Source: an uncultured Prosthecobacter sp. (GTDB taxonomy: Bacteria > Verrucomicrobiota > Verrucomicrobiia > Verrucomicrobiales > Verrucomicrobiaceae). Taken from it: 12,442 nucleotides of DNA. The DNA is taken from assembly GCA_937941745.1 (NCBI GenBank), contig CALDGV010000809.1, forward strand, positions 1-12,442, given 5' to 3'. A program made the translations under genes and the position numbers. Under the pieces are notes generated by a model that was given only the letters and a program-made list of their open reading frames with translations, did no database searches and had not been told where the DNA came from. This document shows positions 1 to 6,401 of this stretch, one piece after another (position 1 is the first letter of the stretch; every line of letters starts with the position of its first letter).

Positions 1-115
1 TGGAAGAACCGGGCGGTGATGGGACAACAACCAATCACTCTCAAGACCAGCATTGGCAGGATCACTCCCGCCATCACTGTTGGTTGGTTCGATGAGCGGG
101 CGGGGGCTTGTGTTG

Positions 116-135
116 AAACTTTTTCAAAAAAGTTT
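116..135. repeat. AT-rich perfect inverted repeat after the redoxin gene
   Basis: The arms AAACTTTTT (116-124) and AAAAAGTTT (127-135) are exact reverse complements around a 2-nt centre. The element lies 6 nt beyond the stop codon of the minus-strand redoxin gene, in a locally AT-rich patch of a GC-rich window. It could act as a weak terminator or a protein-binding site. It lacks a GC-rich stem, so calling it an intrinsic terminator would go beyond what is seen. Confidence 0.5.
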
Positions 136-141
136 GCCGGC

Positions 142-1200
142 TCAGAGGGCGAGGCGGGCGCGGATGGCATCCACGCTGGTGTTCTTGAGCAGAATCACCC
201 CCTTCTCATCAAGCAGGTAGAGGGTGGGAAAGTTCCTGAGGTTGAACATGCTGGTGATGGGGCCGCTGGTGGTGCCGTCGGACCAGTTGCGGAAGTTCAC
301 GGCGTAGGTCTGGTAGGCCTTGCGGGCTTCGTCGGGGATGTCGGTGTTGATGCCGAGGACGGCAACGGGCTGGTCCTTCAGGTCCGTGACCATCTGGTTG
401 ATGAGCGGGAGGGTGCCGTGGCAGGCATGGCACCAGCCGCCCCAGAAGATGAGGACGACTTTTTTGCCGCGGAAGGAACTCAGCTTGAAGGCGGCGCCAT
501 CGACGTCCTTGCCATCAATCTCGGGGCATTCGGCACCGACGGAGAGGTTTTGCAGTTCGAACATCGTGCGCCCGGCCTGATCCGCCAGAGGGAAGCCGTT
601 GATCGCGGCATCGCTGAACTTGCTGCTGATCTGCTGGAAGCATTCCATGGCCTTTTCCTTCTCCGCCGCCGCGGTCTTTTCATCGGGAGCGGCCTCGTAA
701 CGGCGGAAGTGCTGCATGCCGAGGGCATAGGTGGCAGCCGCCTGCTCGGTTTTGTGCGGGTTCTTTTCCTTCACGGCCTTCAGGATAGGACCGCCGACCT
801 CGTAAGGGTAGAATTCGAGGGATTTGACGGCTTCGGCGATGCCTTCGTGCTTCACATGCGAGCTGCCCAGCATCTGCAGGGCGATCTGACCTTCCGGGAA
901 GGCGGCGGCCTGTGTGACCAGCCAGGAGACGCCCACGGCAGAGCCGGGCTTGTCCGCATGTTCCTGGACGAGCTTGAGCACCTGCGTGGCGTAGGGGGCC
1001 GCGCTCGGCACCGTGCCACGGTACTTGTTGCGCTCCTCCTCGGTCTTTGCCTCGATGATTTTCAGCGTGTTGGCGCGGACCTTGTTTTCGTAGTCGTCAA
1101 TGACGGTGCGGATGGCCTTGGCCGCAGCATCCGGCTCAGCGGCGGCCAGATGCAGGGCGAACCCGGCGAGGAGGACGTGGAGGAGGTGCTTTTTCATCAT
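142..1200 (-). CDS. Secreted TlpA-like thioredoxin-fold protein
   Basis: This 352-residue protein probably acts as a thiol-disulfide oxidoreductase outside the cytoplasm. Residues 1-21 form a signal peptide (MMKKHLLHVLLAGFALHLAA, then A-E). Residues 22-215 are a helical, charged region with no recognised domain. Residues 222-352 are a TlpA/AhpC-TSA type thioredoxin fold with the active site FWGGWCHAC (Cys257 and Cys260), the cis-proline segment NFPTLYLLD (Pro325) and a GVIL strand. The open frame extends upstream to 1332, but that part lies inside the preceding CAP gene. The ATG at 1200 overlaps that gene's TGA (ATGA) and begins a good signal peptide, so it is the likely start; a second ATG follows at 1197. 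No Shine-Dalgarno is visible, which fits translational coupling. The fold and the CxxC are clear; the substrate is unknown. Confidence 0.9.
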   Translation of the reverse strand: MMKKHLLHVLLAGFALHLAAAEPDAAAKAIRTVIDDYENKVRANTLKIIEAKTEEERNKYRGTVPSAAPYATQVLKLVQEHADKPGSAVGVSWLVTQAAAFPEGQIALQMLGSSHVKHEGIAEAVKSLEFYPYEVGGPILKAVKEKNPHKTEQAAATYALGMQHFRRYEAAPDEKTAAAEKEKAMECFQQISSKFSDAAINGFPLADQAGRTMFELQNLSVGAECPEIDGKDVDGAAFKLSSFRGKKVVLIFWGGWCHACHGTLPLINQMVTDLKDQPVAVLGINTDIPDEARKAYQTYAVNFRNWSDGTTSGPITSMFNLRNFPTLYLLDEKGVILLKNTSVDAIRARLAL

Positions 1201-2336
1201 GGGATGGGAGGGGTGATGGGGCTGCGGCGACGGCGGAGGAGGCGGGCGAGGCCGAGGAACAGCAGTGCCGCGCCTCCGGGCTCGGGCACGGCGATGAAGG
1301 AGGCATGAACGTTGTCGTAAAAGGTCGTCCATTCCGGGGACGAAGGCGTGCCGTAGTTTTCCTGCCAGGCATTGAGCGTGAAGGTCTGGGCGGCCTGGCC
1401 CGTGCCAGGTGCCTCGACACGGTAGAGCGTGCCATCCGTGAGACCAGTTAGGGTAATGTTGAAGCCGCCGGCGCTGTTGGTCTGTCCGGAGGCCACCAGC
1501 GTGCCGCTGGCGTTGTCATAGACGAGCACGAGCGCACCGCTGATGCCCTCGCCGGGGGTGTAGAAGTCATCATCCAGCACGGAATCGTCAAAGATGCTGC
1601 CGGTGAGGATGGCATCGGCCACGAGGGAGACACCGTTGAACCGGCGGGCGTTCGCCAGATGCTCGGTGACCACGAAAGGGCCCGTGGCGGTGGCATTGCC
1701 CAGCGGGATCGAGATGGTCTGGAAGCCAATGCCGATCTCCTTGAACAAGGGGTCCATGAGCGCCTCGCGATGGGTGGCTCCGGGCTGGATGCCCGTGCCG
1801 CTGCCGCCATCCGGTCCCCAGTCGATCGCCATGGCCGCATGGGCGTGGAATCCATCCGAAGAGGAGGCAAACAGCGTCTGCGCCACATCCCCCCAGTTCG
1901 AACTGTAACCCGCCGAAACCAGCCGCTGCCCGGTCGTCTGCCCATCCAGGCCATGGGCCTGCTGGTCCAGGGTGACCATGAGGTTGGAATAGGAGGCGGA
2001 GGCCGCCGCCAGGGTGTCATTCCAGGCCAGCGGCGGCGCGGCGGAGAGAGAACTCCACTGCGAAGCCAGTTCGCTGGCGCTGACACCATAAAAATTCAGC
2101 GCGGCGGCTACCGCCAGATGGTCGGACCTGGGACTGTCCCAGGTGCCTGGGGCGCTGAAGTTCACCAGCTTGTTCAGTTCTGCAGCCGGGTTCATGCGGA
2201 AACGGTTCAGCAGTTCCAGCATGTACTGCTGCTCCGCTGTCGGCGCCCCCAGGCAGAAAAGCGGCAGACCCAAGAGCGCGCCGGTCAACCGGCACCAACT
2301 CGAGGTTCTCAAAAGCCGCTGGAAAGCCCCATTCAT
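1197..2336 (-). CDS. CAP (SCP/PR1) domain protein with PEP-CTERM anchor
   Basis: This 379-residue exported protein has an N-terminal signal (Arg-rich start, hydrophobic core around residues 18-31). A CAP/SCP domain spans about 36-230. It opens with LELLNRFRMNPAAELNKL, has AHGLDGQTTGQRLVSAGY in the middle and ends with THREALMDPLFKEIGIGF, the usual HR-x-n-GxG block. The GEN motif common in CAP proteins is not evident (NWGDVAQ stands there). Residues about 240-320 look like a small beta-sandwich of the SdrD-B/carboxypeptidase-regulatory kind (GALVLVYDNASGTLVASG). The C terminus is a textbook PEP-CTERM signal: VPEP at 350-353, a hydrophobic stretch, then RRRR at 368-371. Such signals are processed by an exosortase, so cell-surface or matrix location is expected; no exosortase gene is in the window. 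The stop overlaps the redoxin start. The biochemical role of bacterial CAP domains is mostly unknown. Confidence 0.9.
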   Translation of the reverse strand: MNGAFQRLLRTSSWCRLTGALLGLPLFCLGAPTAEQQYMLELLNRFRMNPAAELNKLVNFSAPGTWDSPRSDHLAVAAALNFYGVSASELASQWSSLSAAPPLAWNDTLAAASASYSNLMVTLDQQAHGLDGQTTGQRLVSAGYSSNWGDVAQTLFASSSDGFHAHAAMAIDWGPDGGSGTGIQPGATHREALMDPLFKEIGIGFQTISIPLGNATATGPFVVTEHLANARRFNGVSLVADAILTGSIFDDSVLDDDFYTPGEGISGALVLVYDNASGTLVASGQTNSAGGFNITLTGLTDGTLYRVEAPGTGQAAQTFTLNAWQENYGTPSSPEWTTFYDNVHASFIAVPEPGGAALLFLGLARLLRRRRSPITPPIP

Positions 2337-2348
2337 TAAGGAATGCTT

Positions 2349-2376
2349 ATTTTATAAAAACTAGAGAGCCCGACAA
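2349..2376 (-). promoter_or_regulatory. Candidate sigma70 promoter for the CAP gene
   Basis: On the minus strand, TTGTCG (2376-2371) and TAAAAT (2354-2349) are separated by 16 nt, giving 4/6 and 5/6 matches to the consensus. Transcription would begin near 2342, leaving only a few bases before the ATG at 2336. That fits the absence of a Shine-Dalgarno there (leaderless or near-leaderless mRNA). The -35 lies inside a small inverted repeat (CCCGA-CAA-TCGGG, 2369-2381), which could instead be the end of the upstream transcript. The patch is unusually AT-rich for this window. Confidence 0.4.
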
Positions 2377-2449
2377 TCGGGATTTTGGCATTCCTGAGAG
2401 ATCTTCCGCCTCGTCTGAGGGGGCTTGTCGGCCCCGGCGGGAGGGAATC

Positions 2450-2824
2450 TCAAAACGACTGCGGCTCGCGCTCCCAGTCCTGCTTTCCGGCTCCCACGCC
2501 CACCAGTTCCTCGGCCTCCTCTTCCTCCGCATCTTCTTCCAGAGGGGCAAAGCGTTCAGCACGGAACCCGAGCTCCTGCTTGATGCTCGAATGCGGGTCA
2601 TCCGGGTTTTGCAGCTCTTTCAGCAGCAGCAGGATGTCGAACTCAGCACCGGTCAGCTGGATTTCCGCATCGTCGTTGACGGTAAACTTCGGCTGCGACC
2701 TGCCTGGGGAGATGGCGCGCACCGTGTAAGTCCGGCCCTTCCGAGGCAGAGCCCGGTAGAGATCATAGACCCAGGGCTCAAACTGGTCATTGATGCAGAC
2801 GACTTTCTGTCCGGTGGAAAACAT
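2450..2824 (-). CDS. Small conserved hypothetical protein with acidic tail
   Basis: This 124-residue protein has no signal peptide or membrane segment, so it is probably cytoplasmic. Residues 1-40 (GQKVVCINDQF, ALPRKGRTYTVRAI) look like a small beta-barrel start. The segment ELGFRAERFAPL at 84-95 closes the conserved part. This layout, with KGxxYTVR near the start and an FRAxRFxPL ending, resembles a family of small proteins of unknown function that I remember from phages and bacterial chromosomes; this is recollection, not a search result. Residues 96-106 are almost all Glu/Asp/Ala, followed by a polar tail that looks unstructured. GGAGG at 2840-2836 lies 11 nt before the ATG, one of the few clear Shine-Dalgarno sequences in the window. 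An RNA hairpin ends directly beside it. No function is assigned. Confidence 0.8.
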   Translation of the reverse strand: MFSTGQKVVCINDQFEPWVYDLYRALPRKGRTYTVRAISPGRSQPKFTVNDDAEIQLTGAEFDILLLLKELQNPDDPHSSIKQELGFRAERFAPLEEDAEEEEAEELVGVGAGKQDWEREPQSF

Positions 2825-2840
2825 GGGATGTCATGCCTCC

Positions 2841-2883
2841 GGCATCAGCCGGGTTCAAGCATCAGATGCTCATGGCCGATGCC
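2841..2883 (-). promoter_or_regulatory. Intercistronic RNA hairpin abutting the Shine-Dalgarno
   Basis: In the minus-strand transcript, GGCAUCGGCC (2883-2874) pairs with GGCUGAUGCC (2850-2841) as an unbroken 10-bp stem containing one G-U pair. The 23-nt loop contains a second small hairpin (AGCAT-CTG-ATGCT). The 3' arm ends exactly where the GGAGG of the 124-residue protein's gene begins. There is no U-tract, so it is unlikely to be an intrinsic terminator. A role in mRNA processing, stability or control of translation of the downstream gene is inferred. Confidence 0.5.
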
Positions 2884-2891
2884 GCCAAAGC

Positions 2892-3806
2892 TCAGGGAAC
2901 CTCAAAGACCTTTTGTGTCGTCGGGTCGAGAGCCAGGGAACCGCTGGAAAGACCGCTGACATCCAGCTCGCGATAGGGCGGGTAAGGACTGATCACCCGG
3001 CCTTCCTTGCCGGTTTTCTTGCCGCGCAGGAAGGTGCCGCTGGCCGGGGCCGCGTTGGGCTTGCTGTCACCGCCCGTCTTGGCGGTTGCAGATGTCTGAG
3101 GCTTGGAGCCCGGCAGCTTGGCAGGAGCTGAATCGACTGGTGGCACCGAGGGCGAAGGTTCTTCCTCCATCCTGGCCTTGTCCTTGCGGCTGATCGAAGG
3201 CGGCGTGTAGTTCTTGGGCGGCTCCGATGAGGTCCTGGAGCCGGACGAAGCCGATTTTTTCTTCGTTGAAGGTGCCGTTGTGGAACCGCCAGAGTTCAGC
3301 TTGTTGGTCGGGCCCATGGCTGGGGCGGAAGAACGCGAGGGCGGAGGTGGCGTCTCGTAACGCGGTGGATAACCCGAGGGTGGGGCCGCCGGATACTGCG
3401 AAGGCGGCTGATACTGACCCGCCGGAGGCTGGTCGAGGCGGCCTTGCGGAGGGGGGTAAGCCTGGGCCGGCTGGTTGTAGCCAGCTGGCGGGGTGTCTCC
3501 ATAGAACACACGGCGGAACATCTCGCCAAACTTGCGGCCGAAGGTCGGCAGGAACTGCATCGGGCTCACATACTGCGGCTGCCCGGGCTGGGCGTAGCCT
3601 TGCTGCTGGGGATAGCCCTGCTGCTGGGGGTAGGAGTAGTTGGGCGGATAGCCTCCCTGCGGTGGGTACTGCTGCGGAGGCGGCACGACCTGCTGGGGAT
3701 ACCCGGGCTGCTGAGGGTAACCGCCGGACTGTGCACTCGTCATCTGCGGGAAAACCGCAGCTCCGAGAGTGATCACCGCGACCTGCGAAATGAGGTTCCG
3801 TTTCAT
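2892..3806 (-). CDS. Secreted Pro/Gln/Tyr-rich protein with conserved-looking C-terminal motif
   Basis: This is a 304-residue exported protein. A signal peptide covers residues 1-25 (MKRNLISQVAVITLGAAVF, with cleavage likely after MTSA). Residues 26-160 are low-complexity and rich in Pro, Gln, Tyr and Gly, with repeated YPQQ-GYPQQ units and a short interruption (MQFLPTFGRKFGEMFRRVFYGD, about 82-103) that could form an amphipathic helix. Residues 160-250 are rich in Ser, Lys and Pro. The last 50 residues are more ordered: GKEGRVISPYPPYRELD, then SGLSSGSLALDP and TQKVFEVP. I think this C-terminal block recurs in secreted verrucomicrobial proteins, but that is memory and needs a search. The repeats suggest a disordered envelope or matrix protein. 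The start is the only ATG that fits the signal peptide; no Shine-Dalgarno is visible, and a palindrome sits there instead. Confidence 0.85.
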   Translation of the reverse strand: MKRNLISQVAVITLGAAVFPQMTSAQSGGYPQQPGYPQQVVPPPQQYPPQGGYPPNYSYPQQQGYPQQQGYAQPGQPQYVSPMQFLPTFGRKFGEMFRRVFYGDTPPAGYNQPAQAYPPPQGRLDQPPAGQYQPPSQYPAAPPSGYPPRYETPPPPSRSSAPAMGPTNKLNSGGSTTAPSTKKKSASSGSRTSSEPPKNYTPPSISRKDKARMEEEPSPSVPPVDSAPAKLPGSKPQTSATAKTGGDSKPNAAPASGTFLRGKKTGKEGRVISPYPPYRELDVSGLSSGSLALDPTTQKVFEVP

Positions 3807-3810
3807 GTTT

Positions 3811-3824
3811 TTAAGAGGTCTTAA
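3811..3824. promoter_or_regulatory. Palindrome just upstream of the Pro/Gln/Tyr-rich protein start
   Basis: TTAAGA-GG-TCTTAA is a perfect 6-bp inverted repeat with a 2-nt centre. It ends 4 nt before the ATG at 3806, where the ribosome binding site would normally lie. It may be an operator or a small 5' UTR hairpin. No promoter with good -35 and -10 matches was found next to it. Confidence 0.35.
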
Positions 3825-3973
3825 CTTTTCCAGGGCTTCAAGTCATTTCTTGGCTCGCCACCGGCGGTTTCAGACAACCCCGGCACCGGAAGTATTCGAG
3901 ATTCTTTGGCACGTGCTCAGGATGCCCCGGCAGCCGCAGCCTCCCTGGTGAAGGCTGAAGTCCGGCAAACCAC

Positions 3974-4002
3974 TTGCACGCAAGGCCAGCGCCGAGTATC
4001 TG
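3974..4002 (+). promoter_or_regulatory. Candidate promoter for the SRP RNA
   Basis: TTGCAC (3974-3979) and TATCTG (3997-4002) are spaced by exactly 17 nt. Each matches only three of six consensus positions. The predicted start, about 6-7 nt after the -10, coincides with the first base pair of the SRP RNA closing helix at 4008. This positional agreement, more than the hexamers themselves, supports the call. The interval 3825-3973 upstream shows no other recognisable feature. Confidence 0.4.
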
Positions 4003-4007
4003 CGGCT

Positions 4008-4099
4008 TGTCAGGGGCCGCGGATGTCCAGCTTGTGAATCCCGCCAGGTCCTGACGGAAGCAACGGCAGCATGCCTGTCCATGCTGCGGTTCCCTGACA
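4008..4099 (+). ncRNA. ffs: Small signal recognition particle RNA (4.5S-like)
   Basis: This RNA binds Ffh and directs ribosomes making membrane or secreted proteins to FtsY. The domain IV core is read directly: CCAGG-TCC-TGAC-GGA-AGCAA at 4044-4063. The UCC/GGA stem (4049-4051 with 4056-4058) carries a UGAC tetraloop, which fits the URRC class known in SRP RNAs. The symmetric loop is CCAGG/AGCAA (E. coli has UCAGG/AGCAG). CCG (4041-4043) pairs with CGG (4064-4066), followed by an asymmetric loop. Outward, GATG (4022-4025) pairs with CATGC, CCGC (4017-4020) with GCGG (4086-4089), and TGTCAGGG (4008-4015) with CCCTGACA (4092-4099). The length of about 92 nt fits the short bacterial form without an Alu domain. 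A T-rich run (TTCTCTTTT, 4101-4109) follows and may end transcription. The exact ends are estimated from the helix. Confidence 0.88.
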
Positions 4100-4196
4100 C
4101 TTCTCTTTTCTGCGGCCCAATCACGAGCCGCTTGAGGCAAAGATGAGCGTTTGCAGCCGGGAGCAGCCTCGGCACCATGCAGGCCGTTTTTCACGC

Positions 4197-5735
4197 ATGG
4201 CCTCTTCTGCAACCGCTCCCACTCCCTCCAAAGGCATCTGCTACCTCGTCGGCGCCGGCCCGGGTGATCCCGGCCTGCTCACCCTCAAGGGCAAGGAGTG
4301 CATCGAGACCGCCGACGTGCTGGTCTATGACTACTTGTGCAATCCAGAGTTCCTCCGCTACGCCCGGGAAGGCACGGAGCGGATTTACGTGGGTAAAAAG
4401 GCGGGGGACCACGCCCTGCCGCAGGATCAAATCAACGCCCTGATCGTCAAGCTGGCCCGCGAGGGCAAGGTGGTGACGCGGCTCAAGGGCGGCGACCCAG
4501 TGCTTTTTGGCCGGGGTGCCGAGGAAGCGGCGGAACTGGCGGAGGCAGGCATCCGCTTTGAGATCGTCCCAGGCATCACCAGTGCCATCGCGGCTCCGGC
4601 TTATGCCGGCATCCCTGTCACCCACCGTGATCACGCCTCGCAGCTGACCATCTTCACCGGTCATGAAGATCCGACCAAGTCCGAGACCAGCCTCGATTAT
4701 GCCAAGCTGGCCGCAGCAGACGGCACCAAGGTCTTCCTGATGGGGGTGGAACGCATGGCAGAGATCACCGGTGAGTTTCTGAAGCATGGCACCAACCCGG
4801 ACACGCCCATGGCACTGGTGCGCTGGGGCACGCATGGCAAGCAGCAAACCCTGGTCGCCACGCTTGGCACGATGGCACAGCGGGTGAAAGAAACTGGCTT
4901 CAAGGCCCCGGCCGTCGCGGTCCTTGGCGATGTCGTCACCGAACGCCCGAAGATCAACTGGTTCGAGAGCCGCCCGCTTTTTGGCAAGAAGATCGTCGTG
5001 ACCCGCACCCGCCAGCAGGTCGGCGTGCTCAGCCGCAAGCTGCGCGAACTCGGCGCAGATGTGATTGAACTGCCCACGATCCGTATTGAGGAGCCCATCG
5101 ACATGCTCGGCTTCGGCGAGCTCGTCCAGGACTGCCACACCTATGAGTGGATCGTCTTCACCAGCCCCAACGGAGTCGATGCCTTCTTCAAGATGTTCGA
5201 CAAGATCTACAATGACGCCCGCAGCATCGGCGGCGTGCGCATCGCCTGCATCGGACCCGGCACTGCCGAAAAAGTGAAGGCACGTCACCTCGCCGTGGAC
5301 CTCATGCCGGAGAAGGATTTCGTGGCCGAAGGGCTCGTCAAAGCCTTCGGCGAATGCCAGAACATGGAGAACGTCTCCGTGCTGTGGGTGAAAGCCGAGG
5401 AGACACGCGACGTGATCTCCCAAGGGCTCTCCAAGATGGGCGCCATCGTGGATGAAGCCATCGCCTACCGCACCGTTCCCGAGAAGGAGGACAACCTCGA
5501 AGCCCTGGCGCGCTTGAAGAGCGAAGGGGCTGACATGATCACCTTCACCAGCGCCAGCACCGTGGACCACTTCATGGACCTCGGCGTTCCCCTGCCGGAA
5601 GGCTGCAAAGTGGCCTCCATTGGCCCGGTGACCTCGGAGGCCGTGAAGAAGCATGGTCTGAAGATCGATCTCGCTGCGGAAGTGCACAGCATTCCGGGCC
5701 TCGTCGATGCGATTGCCAAATACTGGGCGGCCTGA
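4197..5735 (+). CDS. cobA-hemD: Uroporphyrinogen-III C-methyltransferase / uroporphyrinogen-III synthase fusion
   Basis: This 512-residue cytoplasmic bifunctional enzyme of tetrapyrrole synthesis has two parts. Residues about 14-255 are the SAM-dependent methyltransferase that makes precorrin-2: YLVGAGPGDPGLLTLKG at 16-32, RLKGGDPVLFGRGAEE at 95-110, VPGITSAIAAPAYAGIPVTHR at 124-144. Residues about 263-512 are uroporphyrinogen-III synthase (HemD), which cyclises hydroxymethylbilane: KKIVVTRTRQQ, EWIVFTSPNGVDAFF, ACIGPGTAEKV and DMITFTSASTVDHF. The precorrin-2 dehydrogenase/ferrochelatase part of CysG is absent, and hemC is not in the window. The start at 4197 begins 12 residues before the fold. 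An in-frame ATG at 4143 has a better ribosome site (GAGG, 5 nt spacer) and would add 18 residues, so the start is uncertain. The gene lies about 100 nt after the SRP RNA. Confidence 0.95.
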   Translation: MASSATAPTPSKGICYLVGAGPGDPGLLTLKGKECIETADVLVYDYLCNPEFLRYAREGTERIYVGKKAGDHALPQDQINALIVKLAREGKVVTRLKGGDPVLFGRGAEEAAELAEAGIRFEIVPGITSAIAAPAYAGIPVTHRDHASQLTIFTGHEDPTKSETSLDYAKLAAADGTKVFLMGVERMAEITGEFLKHGTNPDTPMALVRWGTHGKQQTLVATLGTMAQRVKETGFKAPAVAVLGDVVTERPKINWFESRPLFGKKIVVTRTRQQVGVLSRKLRELGADVIELPTIRIEEPIDMLGFGELVQDCHTYEWIVFTSPNGVDAFFKMFDKIYNDARSIGGVRIACIGPGTAEKVKARHLAVDLMPEKDFVAEGLVKAFGECQNMENVSVLWVKAEETRDVISQGLSKMGAIVDEAIAYRTVPEKEDNLEALARLKSEGADMITFTSASTVDHFMDLGVPLPEGCKVASIGPVTSEAVKKHGLKIDLAAEVHSIPGLVDAIAKYWAA

Positions 5736-5794
5736 TCCGCTGCTCCTGCGCTTCTGCACTGGTCGTATTTTCGCCTGCACGCCCTTCCTGTCTC

Positions 5795-6355
5795 ATGGCC
5801 GAAACACCCTCCACCCGCATGCTGCCGCTCGGTGCCCACGCTCCGGAATTTGAACTGCCTGACGCCGCCGGACGGACGCTCACCCTGGATGATGTGCGTG
5901 GCCCGCGGGGGCTGATAGTCATGTTTGTGTGCAATCACTGCCCCTTTGTGGTGCATCTGGCGCCTGCGCTGGCAGCCTTTGCCAAGGAGGCCGAAGCCCA
6001 GGGAGTTGGTGTGGTGGCCATCAACTCCAATGACTTCATCCAGTATCCCGCCGATGCCCCCGACAAGATGGCGGCCTTCACGGCGCAGCATGGCTGGAGC
6101 TTCCCCTACCTGGTGGATGAAGATCAAAGTGTGGCCCGGGCCTATGTCGCCGCCTGCACGCCAGACTTCTACCTCTTCGATGGCGAGCTCCGGCTGACCT
6201 ACTGCGGCCAGTTCGATGCCTCGCGCCCCAAAAACAGCGAACCGATCACCGGAGCCGACCTGCGCGAAGCCCTTCGTCGGATGCTTGCCGGTGAACCGCC
6301 CCTCGAACTCCAGCGCCCCAGCTCCGGCTGCAACATCAAGTGGAAGGCGCACTGA
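5795..6355 (+). CDS. Thioredoxin-like (AhpC/TSA-type) redoxin with CNHC motif
   Basis: This 186-residue protein has no signal peptide and is probably cytoplasmic. It is a thioredoxin-fold redoxin: APEFELPDAAGRTLTLDD at the start, MFVCNHCPFVVHL with Cys46 and Cys49 as the CxxC, SNDFIQYPADAPDKM, then the cis-proline segment CTPDFYLFD (Pro123). The end is characteristic of one broadly distributed subfamily: YCGQFDASRP, PITGADLREAL and SSGCNIKWK. Three further cysteines (121, 137, 179) are present. Members are usually annotated only as thioredoxin family protein, with no settled substrate; resolving or peroxidatic roles are possible. The gene sits 59 nt after the CobA-HemD fusion and 46 nt before tadA on the same strand, so co-transcription is plausible. 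No Shine-Dalgarno is evident before the ATG. Confidence 0.92.
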   Translation: MAETPSTRMLPLGAHAPEFELPDAAGRTLTLDDVRGPRGLIVMFVCNHCPFVVHLAPALAAFAKEAEAQGVGVVAINSNDFIQYPADAPDKMAAFTAQHGWSFPYLVDEDQSVARAYVAACTPDFYLFDGELRLTYCGQFDASRPKNSEPITGADLREALRRMLAGEPPLELQRPSSGCNIKWKAH

Positions 6356-6401
6356 ACGAGACGGCAAGCTTCCCTTGCGACTGCGGGCGACCACCCTCAC
6401 G

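Noticed and set aside
1..74. A minus-strand ATG at 74 opening a hydrophobic frame (MAGVILPMLVLRVIG) to the window edge.
   Set aside because: Only 24 codons are visible, without a ribosome site or recognisable family. It may be the start of the next gene, but this cannot be supported.
16..1308. A 430-codon plus-strand open frame opposite the redoxin gene.
   Set aside because: It lies opposite a gene with a signal peptide and thioredoxin motifs. The frame is open because of high GC third positions on the other strand.
4112..4131. A GCGGC/GCCGC hairpin after the SRP RNA.
   Set aside because: Five base pairs with a 10-nt loop and no following T-run; a weak terminator candidate compared with the T-rich run directly after the SRP helix.
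3838..4212. A 124-codon minus-strand ORF across the intergenic gap with CxxC-like pairs (CCRC and CRGC).
   Set aside because: It runs antisense through the SRP RNA and into the CobA-HemD start, its only ATG is at the far end, and the protein resembles no family I know. Conservation of the last 30 codons (3838-3930) in relatives would reopen the question.
4191..5780. A 529-codon minus-strand frame opposite the CobA-HemD fusion.
   Set aside because: Shadow of a well-supported gene with intact motifs in the plus frame.
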